A DNA stretch of 64,000 nucleotides from Saccharomycodes ludwigii (Eukaryota > Ascomycota > Saccharomycetes > Saccharomycodales > Saccharomycodaceae), in assembly GCF_020623625.1 (NCBI RefSeq), contig NC_060205.1:613501-677500 (forward strand), given 5' to 3'. A program made the position numbers and the translations under genes. Below, in pieces: positions 1 to 7,960 of the stretch. Positions within the stretch are counted from its first letter, which is position 1, and each line of letters opens with the position of its first letter. The notes beneath the pieces were generated by a model. That model saw only the letters and a program-made list of their open reading frames with translations, did no database searches and was not told the DNA's origin.

Positions 1-219
1 TGCTTGTGTATCCGCAGCGGAACCAGATCTACAACACCAGATTTTATCATGAACTCTGGTTAGTTTATCTGTGACACGGTTAGCAATGTATGCACCTGTG
101 GTGGTACGTGAATCTGCACCTAAAATGACACCATCTTTAAAAGTAACAGCCATGATAGAAGTACCCAAGCTGACTTCACCTTTTTTCAAATGCTGTATGT
201 CAACACTAATTCCATTCAT
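1..219 (-). CDS. PRE3: Proteasome beta-1 subunit Pre3 (N-terminal 73 codons; runs off the left edge)
   Basis: The minus strand from the ATG at 219-217 reads [19 protein letters not shown] and continues to the window edge with near identity to S. cerevisiae Pre3, the caspase-like subunit of the 20S proteasome. The 19-residue propeptide ends in Gly and is followed by Thr20, the N-terminal nucleophile after self-cleavage; the ADSRTTTG and [11 protein letters not shown] motifs are intact. S. cerevisiae PRE3 carries an intron close to its start; here the frame is uninterrupted through codon 73. An Rpn4-type box lies about 300 bp upstream. Only the first third of the gene is present, so nothing can be said about the rest. 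Confidence 0.96.
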   Translation of the reverse strand, partial: MNGISVDIQHLKKGEVSLGTSIMAVTFKDGVILGADSRTTTGAYIANRVTDKLTRVHDKIWCCRSGSAADTQA

Positions 220-746
220 ATTTTCTTGTTTTTTCCTTTTCTTTTTCTGTTGAGTTGACTTGGATTCACTTAGATCTAATTGTATGTTTGGTCTATATAC
301 AATAAGTGGTTCTGTTTAAGTTCTTATATATATATCTGATTATATAATAAATATATTAAAACGTTTCCTTTGCCAAATTGAATTGTCCGTTTATAATTTG
401 TTTTCTTTCTTCTGTTGTTGGAAGTAAAGAGAATTGGATATGCATTTTATGTTAAGATGTAAAGATTCAAAAATTCATGAAAGAATTAAGTGAAAGAAAT
501 CACTTAAAGTTATTATTTTGCCACCTTTTTTTTATTTTTTTTTTTTATTTTTCTTTGAAATTTTAGGGCCAAAAATTAAAATATTATCATACAGTAAAAT
601 AAAGCACGAAATAATTATTATACCGAGGTTCCGTTAGATCCTTTTTTTTTTCTAAAATTTTCTAAAATTTTCTAAAAAAAGAAAATATTACAAATTTATA
701 ACAAGTAAAACGCACAATTCATAGCTTTCTTATTAAACAAAGTAGC
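220..746. other. Intergenic: PRE3 promoter and SFI1 3' region
   Basis: AT-rich, with T runs around 530-550 and a short triple repeat of TTTTCTAAAA near 650-680. The one recognisable element is the Rpn4 box at 517-525. No gene is seen. Confidence 0.7.
517..525 (-). promoter_or_regulatory. PACE element (Rpn4 site) of PRE3
   Basis: The minus strand reads GGTGGCAAA, an exact match to the proteasome-associated control element bound by Rpn4. It lies about 300 bp upstream of the PRE3 start and in its orientation, as in most yeast proteasome genes. Confidence 0.85.
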
Positions 747-3530
747 TTAATGTTCCCCATCTTCAGGTCTTAAACGAACTGAATTAATGTTTAGAAAAGT
801 GTCTGACTTTTGTAATCTTGTAGGAGACCTATTCTTGATTGGTGAAAACTTGTTTTTAATTGTCGAATTTAGAACACTAGAACTTTTAATTGGACTTGGA
901 ATAGCTCTTAAAGATGCTTTTTTATACCTATTTTTCATGGCTGACATTCTAGTTTGTTTTATACGTTCACTCATAGGTATACTAGACGTAGTCCTACTTC
1001 GTGGTTTTGTTGGTGTTTCAAAATATTCACGAGGAATTAAACTAGTGTCATAGGTGAGATCGTTTTCTTCTCCTTCCTCTTTTTTCCCCTGGCCACCTGT
1101 GTCTGAAATTGGGGTACGAATAATCTTTTTCTCTTTTGTTTTTTCTCTCCATATCATTAAAGTAGCCCGTAATGTGGCCCTATCCCACCTTTTAATAAAT
1201 GCGTCTGCGGTTTCATTTGTACTAGCAACTTTTAAATATTTCACGGTCCAAACATTCAAATAAGCTCTCTGTAATGTCAATTGTTTTTTCTCATTTAAAA
1301 TACCTAAATAACCCAGTAAAGATAATGTGTTGGCATATGTATTTTTCCATGCTATAAAAAAATTCATCAACAAAAAATATCTTCTTGATTCATCTGCTAG
1401 TAATTTATATTCCTCGCTGTTTAACTGCTGCTGTTTAATGATACTAAAAACTCTTTTTTTCTGAAAGTTGTTGGCTAAAACATCTGCATTTTTTCTCAAT
1501 TCCACCTGTTTTAACATCTTGGATATCCATAATTGGAAAATTTCCTGTTTTTTAAAATTCTGCACAGTTTCCAAATATTCATTTAAAAGCACCATATATT
1601 TTAAATCTCTGATGTCATTTTCCTTTTGTTTCCATAATTTAAAGTATTTCCTAGAAATTGAATTGCTGATCGGCCTATTTTCAATAAATAGTCTTTCTTG
1701 TTCATTCACTTCTTTTATATGTCTTATGCTGTTTTTTAACACGTTGATAGATCTCAGCATAATGAAAAAATTACTCTTCTCATAATTATCTTGTATTAAA
1801 TCGTATTTTTTTTTGAAAATTGAAAAATATTTCCAACGCAATTTTTTGGATAAAAATTTATCAGCTTTAACATAGCTATCTTGATAAAAAGCCAACTTGT
1901 CATGCCATGTGGCGAAGTATTCATCCAACAAGACATTCTCTTTAAGAGCTAGTTGACTTTCCAAGATCAGTTCATCTTTCCATCTTTGAAGCATTTTGTT
2001 TAACAGGTTCGGTCTTAGAACGGTTGCCTCAAAAAAATTAGATATGCTCACCAAACGCCATTTTTTGAAAAATATTTCTTTTAATTTGGCAAAATAAATA
2101 GTGTCTGCTCGAGCATAATCATCAACTTTCAGGACCCAATTCTCCATTATTTTCAAACATTTTTCTTGGGATTTTTCAAAAATCAGATTCTCCAATTTCT
2201 TGCAGTCGTTACTCTTTTTCAGCCATACATTTAAAAAATAATTCTTTTTTAAAAAAATATTGTACTGGTATCTAACTTGACTTATTTTAAGTTGCACATT
2301 ATAACTTTTTATCCAGACCCCCATGTATTTTTCCATTATGTATGATCCAGATATTTTAGTCAACTGTGATTCGTTTGATCTTAACTCCTCAAATCTCAGT
2401 TTCCAATTCTGGAAGGCATTTTGCAATATTTGCCCATTATTGTGATTTTTTGATATCAATAAATTCTTTTTATCATTAAAATATTTATTTTTAATAAGTT
2501 TAAAAACAAACTTTCTATACTTGTTTTGAATGATTGCATTAAACTTGACTAAAAGATTACCATTTAACTTCCATTGTTTGAAAACCCTTTCCATTAATTT
2601 AATATGACGAAAACTATCTGCATTTTTGTTCATGATTTCTATTTTTTGTTTTTTCACACTCATCCTATTGAAAACATGTTTATTCAAGAAAAATGAGTCT
2701 GAAAACGATAGTGCCTTTGAATAGAGTTCCGTCCGATCTAACCAGTTATCCAAAGCTTTGGAACTCAGTATAAATTTTCTAAAATCATCAGCTTCCTCGT
2801 TTAACGTATTTTCATAATTGGCTTTCTTTATCCATATATTTAAAACTTTTAACTTCATATTGCTGTACCATATACGTTCTAGCCTAATAAGCTGAGCAAT
2901 AATATCCGTTTTGAGAAGCCATCTATGAAAAACTTTATTTTTAATACGCAATTTCCCGTTGAACATAAAATTGGCCAGTTTCATATAAATATTTGTTGGT
3001 TCAAGCAAAAACTTATTCATTAAAAGATTCATTTCCTTATTTATTTCATATCCGACATATTCTTTTATAAAATGATAGTATTTGTCTTTATAAAACAGGA
3101 TATTTTCATCTAAAAGTATTGAAATGTAAATCTGGAATATCTTTAAAAAATCTAATGAACAATGATTTCTTAGCAAAAGAACTTGGATTTTGTTGTATAT
3201 TTTTTTCAAACTTAACTCAATTTGTTGCAGTGTTGATGGTATTTCGGTATCAGAGGGCAATCTCTTGGTTATGTTATTTGAGGAGGTATTTTTCTTATGG
3301 AAAAGTTGTGTAATGTCTTTTATTAATAATGAGTCGGTAGAATGAGACAATATATCCGTTACTAAATCGCTCTGCAGATTTTCAATATCATTTTCGTAAT
3401 TCAGAATATTATTGGTGTGATTATTATTATTATTTTCTGGAATAATGTTATTCGAGGCCAAGAGTTGAGCTGTACATTCTTCTTCTTCTTCTTCTTCTTC
3501 TTCTTGCTGTTGTTGTTGTTGTTGCGACAT
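747..3530 (-). CDS. SFI1: Sfi1, centrin-binding spindle-pole-body half-bridge protein
   Basis: The 927-residue protein is close in length to S. cerevisiae Sfi1. It opens with a Gln run and a Glu run, then from about residue 180 to 820 shows many spaced repeats with a conserved Trp (for example FQNWKLRF, NVWLKK, QRWKDEL, FATWHDKL, KLWKQKE), the Sfi1 repeat that forms one long helix and binds Cdc31/centrin. The C-terminal ~100 residues are basic and disordered and contain TPTK, two SPIK and SPTR, full Cdk consensus sites like those limiting spindle pole body duplication in S. cerevisiae. It is in tandem with ORC3 but for the intervening OST1 on the other strand, which matches the YLL003W-YLL004W neighbours of S. 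cerevisiae. Confidence 0.93.
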   Translation of the reverse strand: MSQQQQQQQEEEEEEEEECTAQLLASNNIIPENNNNNHTNNILNYENDIENLQSDLVTDILSHSTDSLLIKDITQLFHKKNTSSNNITKRLPSDTEIPSTLQQIELSLKKIYNKIQVLLLRNHCSLDFLKIFQIYISILLDENILFYKDKYYHFIKEYVGYEINKEMNLLMNKFLLEPTNIYMKLANFMFNGKLRIKNKVFHRWLLKTDIIAQLIRLERIWYSNMKLKVLNIWIKKANYENTLNEEADDFRKFILSSKALDNWLDRTELYSKALSFSDSFFLNKHVFNRMSVKKQKIEIMNKNADSFRHIKLMERVFKQWKLNGNLLVKFNAIIQNKYRKFVFKLIKNKYFNDKKNLLISKNHNNGQILQNAFQNWKLRFEELRSNESQLTKISGSYIMEKYMGVWIKSYNVQLKISQVRYQYNIFLKKNYFLNVWLKKSNDCKKLENLIFEKSQEKCLKIMENWVLKVDDYARADTIYFAKLKEIFFKKWRLVSISNFFEATVLRPNLLNKMLQRWKDELILESQLALKENVLLDEYFATWHDKLAFYQDSYVKADKFLSKKLRWKYFSIFKKKYDLIQDNYEKSNFFIMLRSINVLKNSIRHIKEVNEQERLFIENRPISNSISRKYFKLWKQKENDIRDLKYMVLLNEYLETVQNFKKQEIFQLWISKMLKQVELRKNADVLANNFQKKRVFSIIKQQQLNSEEYKLLADESRRYFLLMNFFIAWKNTYANTLSLLGYLGILNEKKQLTLQRAYLNVWTVKYLKVASTNETADAFIKRWDRATLRATLMIWREKTKEKKIIRTPISDTGGQGKKEEGEENDLTYDTSLIPREYFETPTKPRSRTTSSIPMSERIKQTRMSAMKNRYKKASLRAIPSPIKSSSVLNSTIKNKFSPIKNRSPTRLQKSDTFLNINSVRLRPEDGEH
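3477..3530 (-). repeat. Trinucleotide tracts coding the Gln and Glu runs of Sfi1
   Basis: On the plus strand a (TTC)n tract is followed by a (TTG)n tract, giving the Glu and Gln runs at the SFI1 N terminus. These are length-variable microsatellites in a coding region. Confidence 0.8.
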
Positions 3531-3960
3531 AAGCTTGTTAATTATTTGAATATTTTATCAGTAAAATGCAAGGGTATTATTTTCCTTTTTCTTTTTTTTT
3601 TTTTTTAAGTTAATATTTATTGTATTAGTGATCCATTTTACAAATTAAATAAAATTGAAACGTGTTTCCTTTTGTTTTATTAAGTTTCAAAAATTACTAA
3701 ACAGATTGTGAATTTCATATATTTAATATCATTTTATTAAAAATAAACAAAAAATGTTTACATAAGTTGTAAAGATTCGGGTAATCCAAGCCACCAAATG
3801 AAAGAGAAAAACAAAAAAAACCTTTTTTTTTTTTCAATGTTTTTTGAATGCGTTGTCTTGTTGGTTATAGAATATTTCCATATGTTATAAATTTTAAAAC
3901 TTACAAATATATAAAAAAAATCCAGGTAAAAAAAAAAAAAAACAGGTATACACACACAAA
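3531..3960. promoter_or_regulatory. Divergent SFI1/OST1 promoter region
   Basis: 430 bp between two divergent starts. It holds T and A runs (3590-3605, 3826-3836, 3930-3943) and AT-rich filler. I see no specific factor site. Confidence 0.6.
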
Positions 3961-5370
3961 ATGCATTTTGTATGGTTATTCATAATTAGTATATTTTGTT
4001 CAATTTCACAATCACAGGAATTAGCACAACAAAAATGGGAAAATCTTAAAGTAATTAGAGCGTTTGATTTAAGTAAAGGCCATACCATTGAAAGATTACA
4101 ATTGCTTATAAAGAATGTAGGAAATGAACCGTTATCTGAGTTTTGGGTTCCGATTGATGGCGATGTCTACAACAAAACCGCATTTTTCACAGCTATTTTA
4201 CCTGATAGTTCGGCATTCTTGGAATCTGGTTTATCTGGTGAACATTCAGAAACAGTCACCGTTGATGGTGTTGCTTACTACTACGGGTTGGTATTTTTAC
4301 CAACTCCTATTGAGAGTGGTGAAACTGTACATATATCAATTGTCCATACTTATAACAGTATTGCTAAACCTTTCCCTGAATATATCGATATGGGTGCAGA
4401 CCAAAACCTTAAATTAACTACTAATTTGTACCCAAATTCCTTCTATCCTACTTTAGAATACACTTTAGTACTTGCTGGTAGTAACGATATCAAAATAAAC
4501 AAATTGCCAAAAGAAGCAAGTGATCCTTCCTTGATTTCTAAAGATGAAACTAAAACCACTATTGGTCCTTTCACAAGCATTAGCCCTTTGAAAACATCCA
4601 AGATTGACATTGTATACTCCCGTAATGCTCCAATTTTAAGATTTTCAAATTTGAAAAGAGAAGTTTGGGTATCACAATGGAGCTCTACTGTTCAATTTGA
4701 AGAGCATTATGATGCTATCAACGATGCAGCTAAATTAAAGGATGGATTTGTCAGAGCCACTTGGATGAGTAAACAGTTAGCTGTTGTCCCTAGAAGCCAC
4801 TTGGCTGCATTTGATGTTGAACTACCAGCTGATTCCTCTGCCCATTATTATACTGATGCTGTTGGTATGATAACCACTTGGAAAAGATTTGGTGATCGTT
4901 TACTATTAAAGCCTAGATTTCCATTATTTGGTGGTTGGAAATCAAATTTTACTCTAGGATGGACCAATGATTTGTCTCAATTTTTACATACAGTGGATAA
5001 CGAAGAAGGTATCTATCTATTATCCATCCCGATCTTGAATGGTCCTGTTGATTCTACTTATGATCAGATTGATTTATCTGTGTTTTTACCTGAGGGATCT
5101 GAAGTTTTGGATGTTACTGCACCAGTTAATAATCCTAAAATCACCATCGACAACAAAAAGTCCTATTTTGATTTAAAACAAGGGCATGTTAAAGTCACTG
5201 TTGAAATGAAGAATTTAAATGACGGCTTATCACAAGGAACCATATTCGTTAGATATAAGTATAACAAAGATAGCTTTTACATGAAACCTCTATCTATTGG
5301 TATGAATGTCTTTATTGCGCTAATAGCATTTTTCATAATGAAACGCATCGATTTTAGTATTGAAAAATAA
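3961..5370 (+). CDS. OST1: Ost1, ribophorin I subunit of oligosaccharyltransferase
   Basis: 469 residues (S. cerevisiae Ost1 is 476). A signal peptide covers about residues 1-19 (hydrophobic WLFIISIFCSI), followed by a large luminal domain with family blocks such as RNAPI, VSQWSSTVQFEEHY, RPRFPLFGGWKSNFTLGWTN and SIPILNGPVD, several N-X-S/T sites, and one transmembrane segment at about 442-460 with a short basic tail. It is an essential part of the ER complex that N-glycosylates nascent proteins. It is divergent from SFI1 and convergent with ORC3. In S. cerevisiae OST1 (YJL002C) is divergent from and adjacent to PRE3 (YJL001W), the same arrangement with SFI1 interleaved. Confidence 0.96.
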   Translation: MHFVWLFIISIFCSISQSQELAQQKWENLKVIRAFDLSKGHTIERLQLLIKNVGNEPLSEFWVPIDGDVYNKTAFFTAILPDSSAFLESGLSGEHSETVTVDGVAYYYGLVFLPTPIESGETVHISIVHTYNSIAKPFPEYIDMGADQNLKLTTNLYPNSFYPTLEYTLVLAGSNDIKINKLPKEASDPSLISKDETKTTIGPFTSISPLKTSKIDIVYSRNAPILRFSNLKREVWVSQWSSTVQFEEHYDAINDAAKLKDGFVRATWMSKQLAVVPRSHLAAFDVELPADSSAHYYTDAVGMITTWKRFGDRLLLKPRFPLFGGWKSNFTLGWTNDLSQFLHTVDNEEGIYLLSIPILNGPVDSTYDQIDLSVFLPEGSEVLDVTAPVNNPKITIDNKKSYFDLKQGHVKVTVEMKNLNDGLSQGTIFVRYKYNKDSFYMKPLSIGMNVFIALIAFFIMKRIDFSIEK

Positions 5371-5467
5371 AGGAAAAAAAAAAAAAGGAAAACCAAGAGA
5401 GAAAGAAAACTAACAAAAAAAAAGTTTCTTTGTAGATGCTTTAGATTAAATTAAAACACATAAGTAT

Positions 5468-5476
<9 letters not shown>

Positions 5477-5502
<26 letters not shown>
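5477..5502. repeat. (AT)n microsatellite
   Basis: Thirteen AT units between the convergent 3' ends of OST1 and ORC3; probably part of their 3' untranslated or terminator sequence. Confidence 0.8.
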
Positions 5503-5509
<7 letters not shown>

Positions 5510-5634
5510 CCAGATACTAAGTTTAAAATTAATATTAAAAAGAAACAAACATCCATGCTTTTTATTATTCAAAAACACCAAACGTATCAAACTTTTATAC
5601 AAATGTCTATCTATTTTTATTATACTTATAAATA

Positions 5635-7584
5635 TCATATACCTCTCCAGATTTGTTTTTCTAAAATACCGGACAAAGACTTTCTAGTATTTGCTTCATC
5701 TTTTATTATACCCATGTATTTAAATTCAGTTACACATTGAATAAACCAAATTAAAGCCAATTTGTCAAAAAATAATTCTTTATCGTTATTATTTTCCTCA
5801 AGAAAATTTTTTAATATATCTATTTGAAGATAAGTAGCATCATTATAGTCCTCATTATCTTTATAATTATTAATGTGACTCATAATATATTTTAAAATAA
5901 CATCCTTGGGCAGACACGTTTTAAATGCAACATAAAAATCATAGATATTGAAAAATGCACTGGCCTCTCTATATAAGCTGAAAAAATAAGTCGATGGTGG
6001 ATCCATGACATGTGAAAGTGAAAATAAATTTTCATCATTTGTATCTAAACCAAGGACTTTTATTGATGGAATCAATCTATCACACGATAAAAGATCATCC
6101 TCTATGTTGCTCCTCATTTTAGGGAATAAATTTTCCGAAAGTAAATCACTTTTATTGTCCAGCATAAACAACTCTTGACAAATAATTTCCACGTTAGGAA
6201 AGGCCAACTTTTCTTCAAAATTTGCACACTCTGGCCAATTGTGTACTAAATAATCAAGTATTTTATTTTCACCCTTATTATTTTGCAAAAGTAAATTATA
6301 ATAAATTTCAATCAGGTTATAATTGGTGATATGCAATTCAGTTTCTAGGATATTTTTAACTTTAAACAAATATTCTGTTCTAGGATTTTGGCTGATTAAA
6401 AGTTTTGCAAAAAAGTCTTCTAATGCATTGTGCTTGTTCTCTAGCAAATCCAAAATGTTCTCAGAGGGTTCGTGGGTTTCTACCAACTTTTCAATAAACT
6501 TTTGAAAAGTTTTACATTTGACCAATTCTTTAACATAATTTTCGTTAAAAAAAACCAAATTGGGAATATCAACAAATATACTAAATGAGGTGTTAAAAAA
6601 ATAGAACATTAACGAATAATCTAATATTTTGATTAATGTGTCGACTAACTTATTCTTACTATCACAATTTGCCATTTTGTCCAAAGTGAACGACAGTAGA
6701 GATGACGATAAATGTAATTTTCCATCCACAGTTATTAAAAAAGTTTCAAAAATTTTATTGGTTAGTTCAAAATTCTTGTTCTTACTTAAGTCAACGCAAT
6801 GCATATTCTTTTTTATTAGTCGAATACTTTTTTGTCTTAAGTTTTTTTCTATATTAGTCAGGTTGGTGCTAACGTGGAAGATAGCCCCCACCTCAATTCC
6901 ATCATATGTAGTCATTGTTTTCAAAATTTGCAAAAAATCGTCCATAACTTGGAAACTAAAAGAGTCTGCTTCTTTGAAATTATAAATCAATTTTAGATCC
7001 TTTTTCAAAATGTTTTTGAAATTTTTCAAAAGCGATAAATCATATTCTACACCCAATAAAGTGATTTCCTTCAAGTTTTCACTGACGTTATAAGTCATAG
7101 GATCTATTCTTTCACTAGCGATTGCTAGTAACTCAAACATGGATCTTTTTATCATCATCCTCACATTTGGCGATTCTTTTGGTGTCAAACTGACAATTAC
7201 ATTGATTTTATTTTCCGTGTCGGCGGGAGATGGTATGTTCAAATTGCTATCTGATCCCAATAAAAAAAGGGACGTGAAAATTCCCTTTGAAGTTGTAGTA
7301 TTTTTGGAAGACAATATTTTGTATATTTTTTCGTAGACAATCTGATTTGTTTGTGTAAGCAAATTATCTATTTTACTGTGAAATTGACAATTCAAAGCAT
7401 TGTATAATTCCCATCTTTTGGTTAAGGCATCAATAGATTCTTTACCATTTAACAAAGGCACAAACGGGATCGAATTATTTAATGATTGATGATTAACAAC
7501 ATTTATATCATCAGTGTTATTTAGTGGGGGTGGGACAACAATGTAATGTGTCTTAGAGGCTTCTGAAAACCCTTTTAAATCCAT
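5635..7584 (-). CDS. ORC3: Orc3, origin recognition complex subunit 3
   Basis: 649 residues (S. cerevisiae Orc3 616). Clear family blocks include GKESIDALTKRWELY near the start, the SLTPKESPNVRMM block, NTNLTNIEKNLRQKSIRL in the degenerate AAA-like region and the C-terminal end KQIWRGI, which mirrors the CVWRGI end of the S. cerevisiae protein. As in other Orc3 proteins no functional Walker A motif is seen. It takes part in origin binding and licensing in the nucleus. It lies upstream of SFI1 on the same strand, as in S. cerevisiae chromosome XII, with OST1 interposed on the other strand. Confidence 0.95.
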   Translation of the reverse strand: MDLKGFSEASKTHYIVVPPPLNNTDDINVVNHQSLNNSIPFVPLLNGKESIDALTKRWELYNALNCQFHSKIDNLLTQTNQIVYEKIYKILSSKNTTTSKGIFTSLFLLGSDSNLNIPSPADTENKINVIVSLTPKESPNVRMMIKRSMFELLAIASERIDPMTYNVSENLKEITLLGVEYDLSLLKNFKNILKKDLKLIYNFKEADSFSFQVMDDFLQILKTMTTYDGIEVGAIFHVSTNLTNIEKNLRQKSIRLIKKNMHCVDLSKNKNFELTNKIFETFLITVDGKLHLSSSLLSFTLDKMANCDSKNKLVDTLIKILDYSLMFYFFNTSFSIFVDIPNLVFFNENYVKELVKCKTFQKFIEKLVETHEPSENILDLLENKHNALEDFFAKLLISQNPRTEYLFKVKNILETELHITNYNLIEIYYNLLLQNNKGENKILDYLVHNWPECANFEEKLAFPNVEIICQELFMLDNKSDLLSENLFPKMRSNIEDDLLSCDRLIPSIKVLGLDTNDENLFSLSHVMDPPSTYFFSLYREASAFFNIYDFYVAFKTCLPKDVILKYIMSHINNYKDNEDYNDATYLQIDILKNFLEENNNDKELFFDKLALIWFIQCVTEFKYMGIIKDEANTRKSLSGILEKQIWRGI

Positions 7585-7709
7585 ATTAGAGTGGTATTAA
7601 GGGGGAAAAGTTATTTAATTGTTCTATATGCTCTTAGAACCGTAATTATGCAGATAAAAAAAAAAAATTTTTTTTGAGTGGTGATTAAAATCAATGATTT
7701 TTTCTTTTC

Positions 7710-7746
<37 letters not shown>

Positions 7747-7960
7747 CCCCTGGCTATTTCCATTATGTATGAAATAGTATGGCAATAATTCTAGATAGAA
7801 AAAATACTAGTGGCTTAGTTCTTTCCCCACGTATTAACTCTAACTTAACAGAGATTCGTATTTAATAGAAGATACCAAAATAAAATGAACCAGAAGAAAA
7901 AGCTGGATAAATTAATGAATTCATCTAAGTGTACTGACAAAAAATAATACTAATAATATA
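7585..7960. promoter_or_regulatory. Divergent promoter of ORC3 and a Zn2Cys6 regulator, with a 36-T run
   Basis: 376 bp. An uninterrupted run of 36 T occupies 7711-7746, the kind of poly(dA:dT) tract that excludes nucleosomes. The rest is AT-rich with no site I recognise. Confidence 0.7.
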
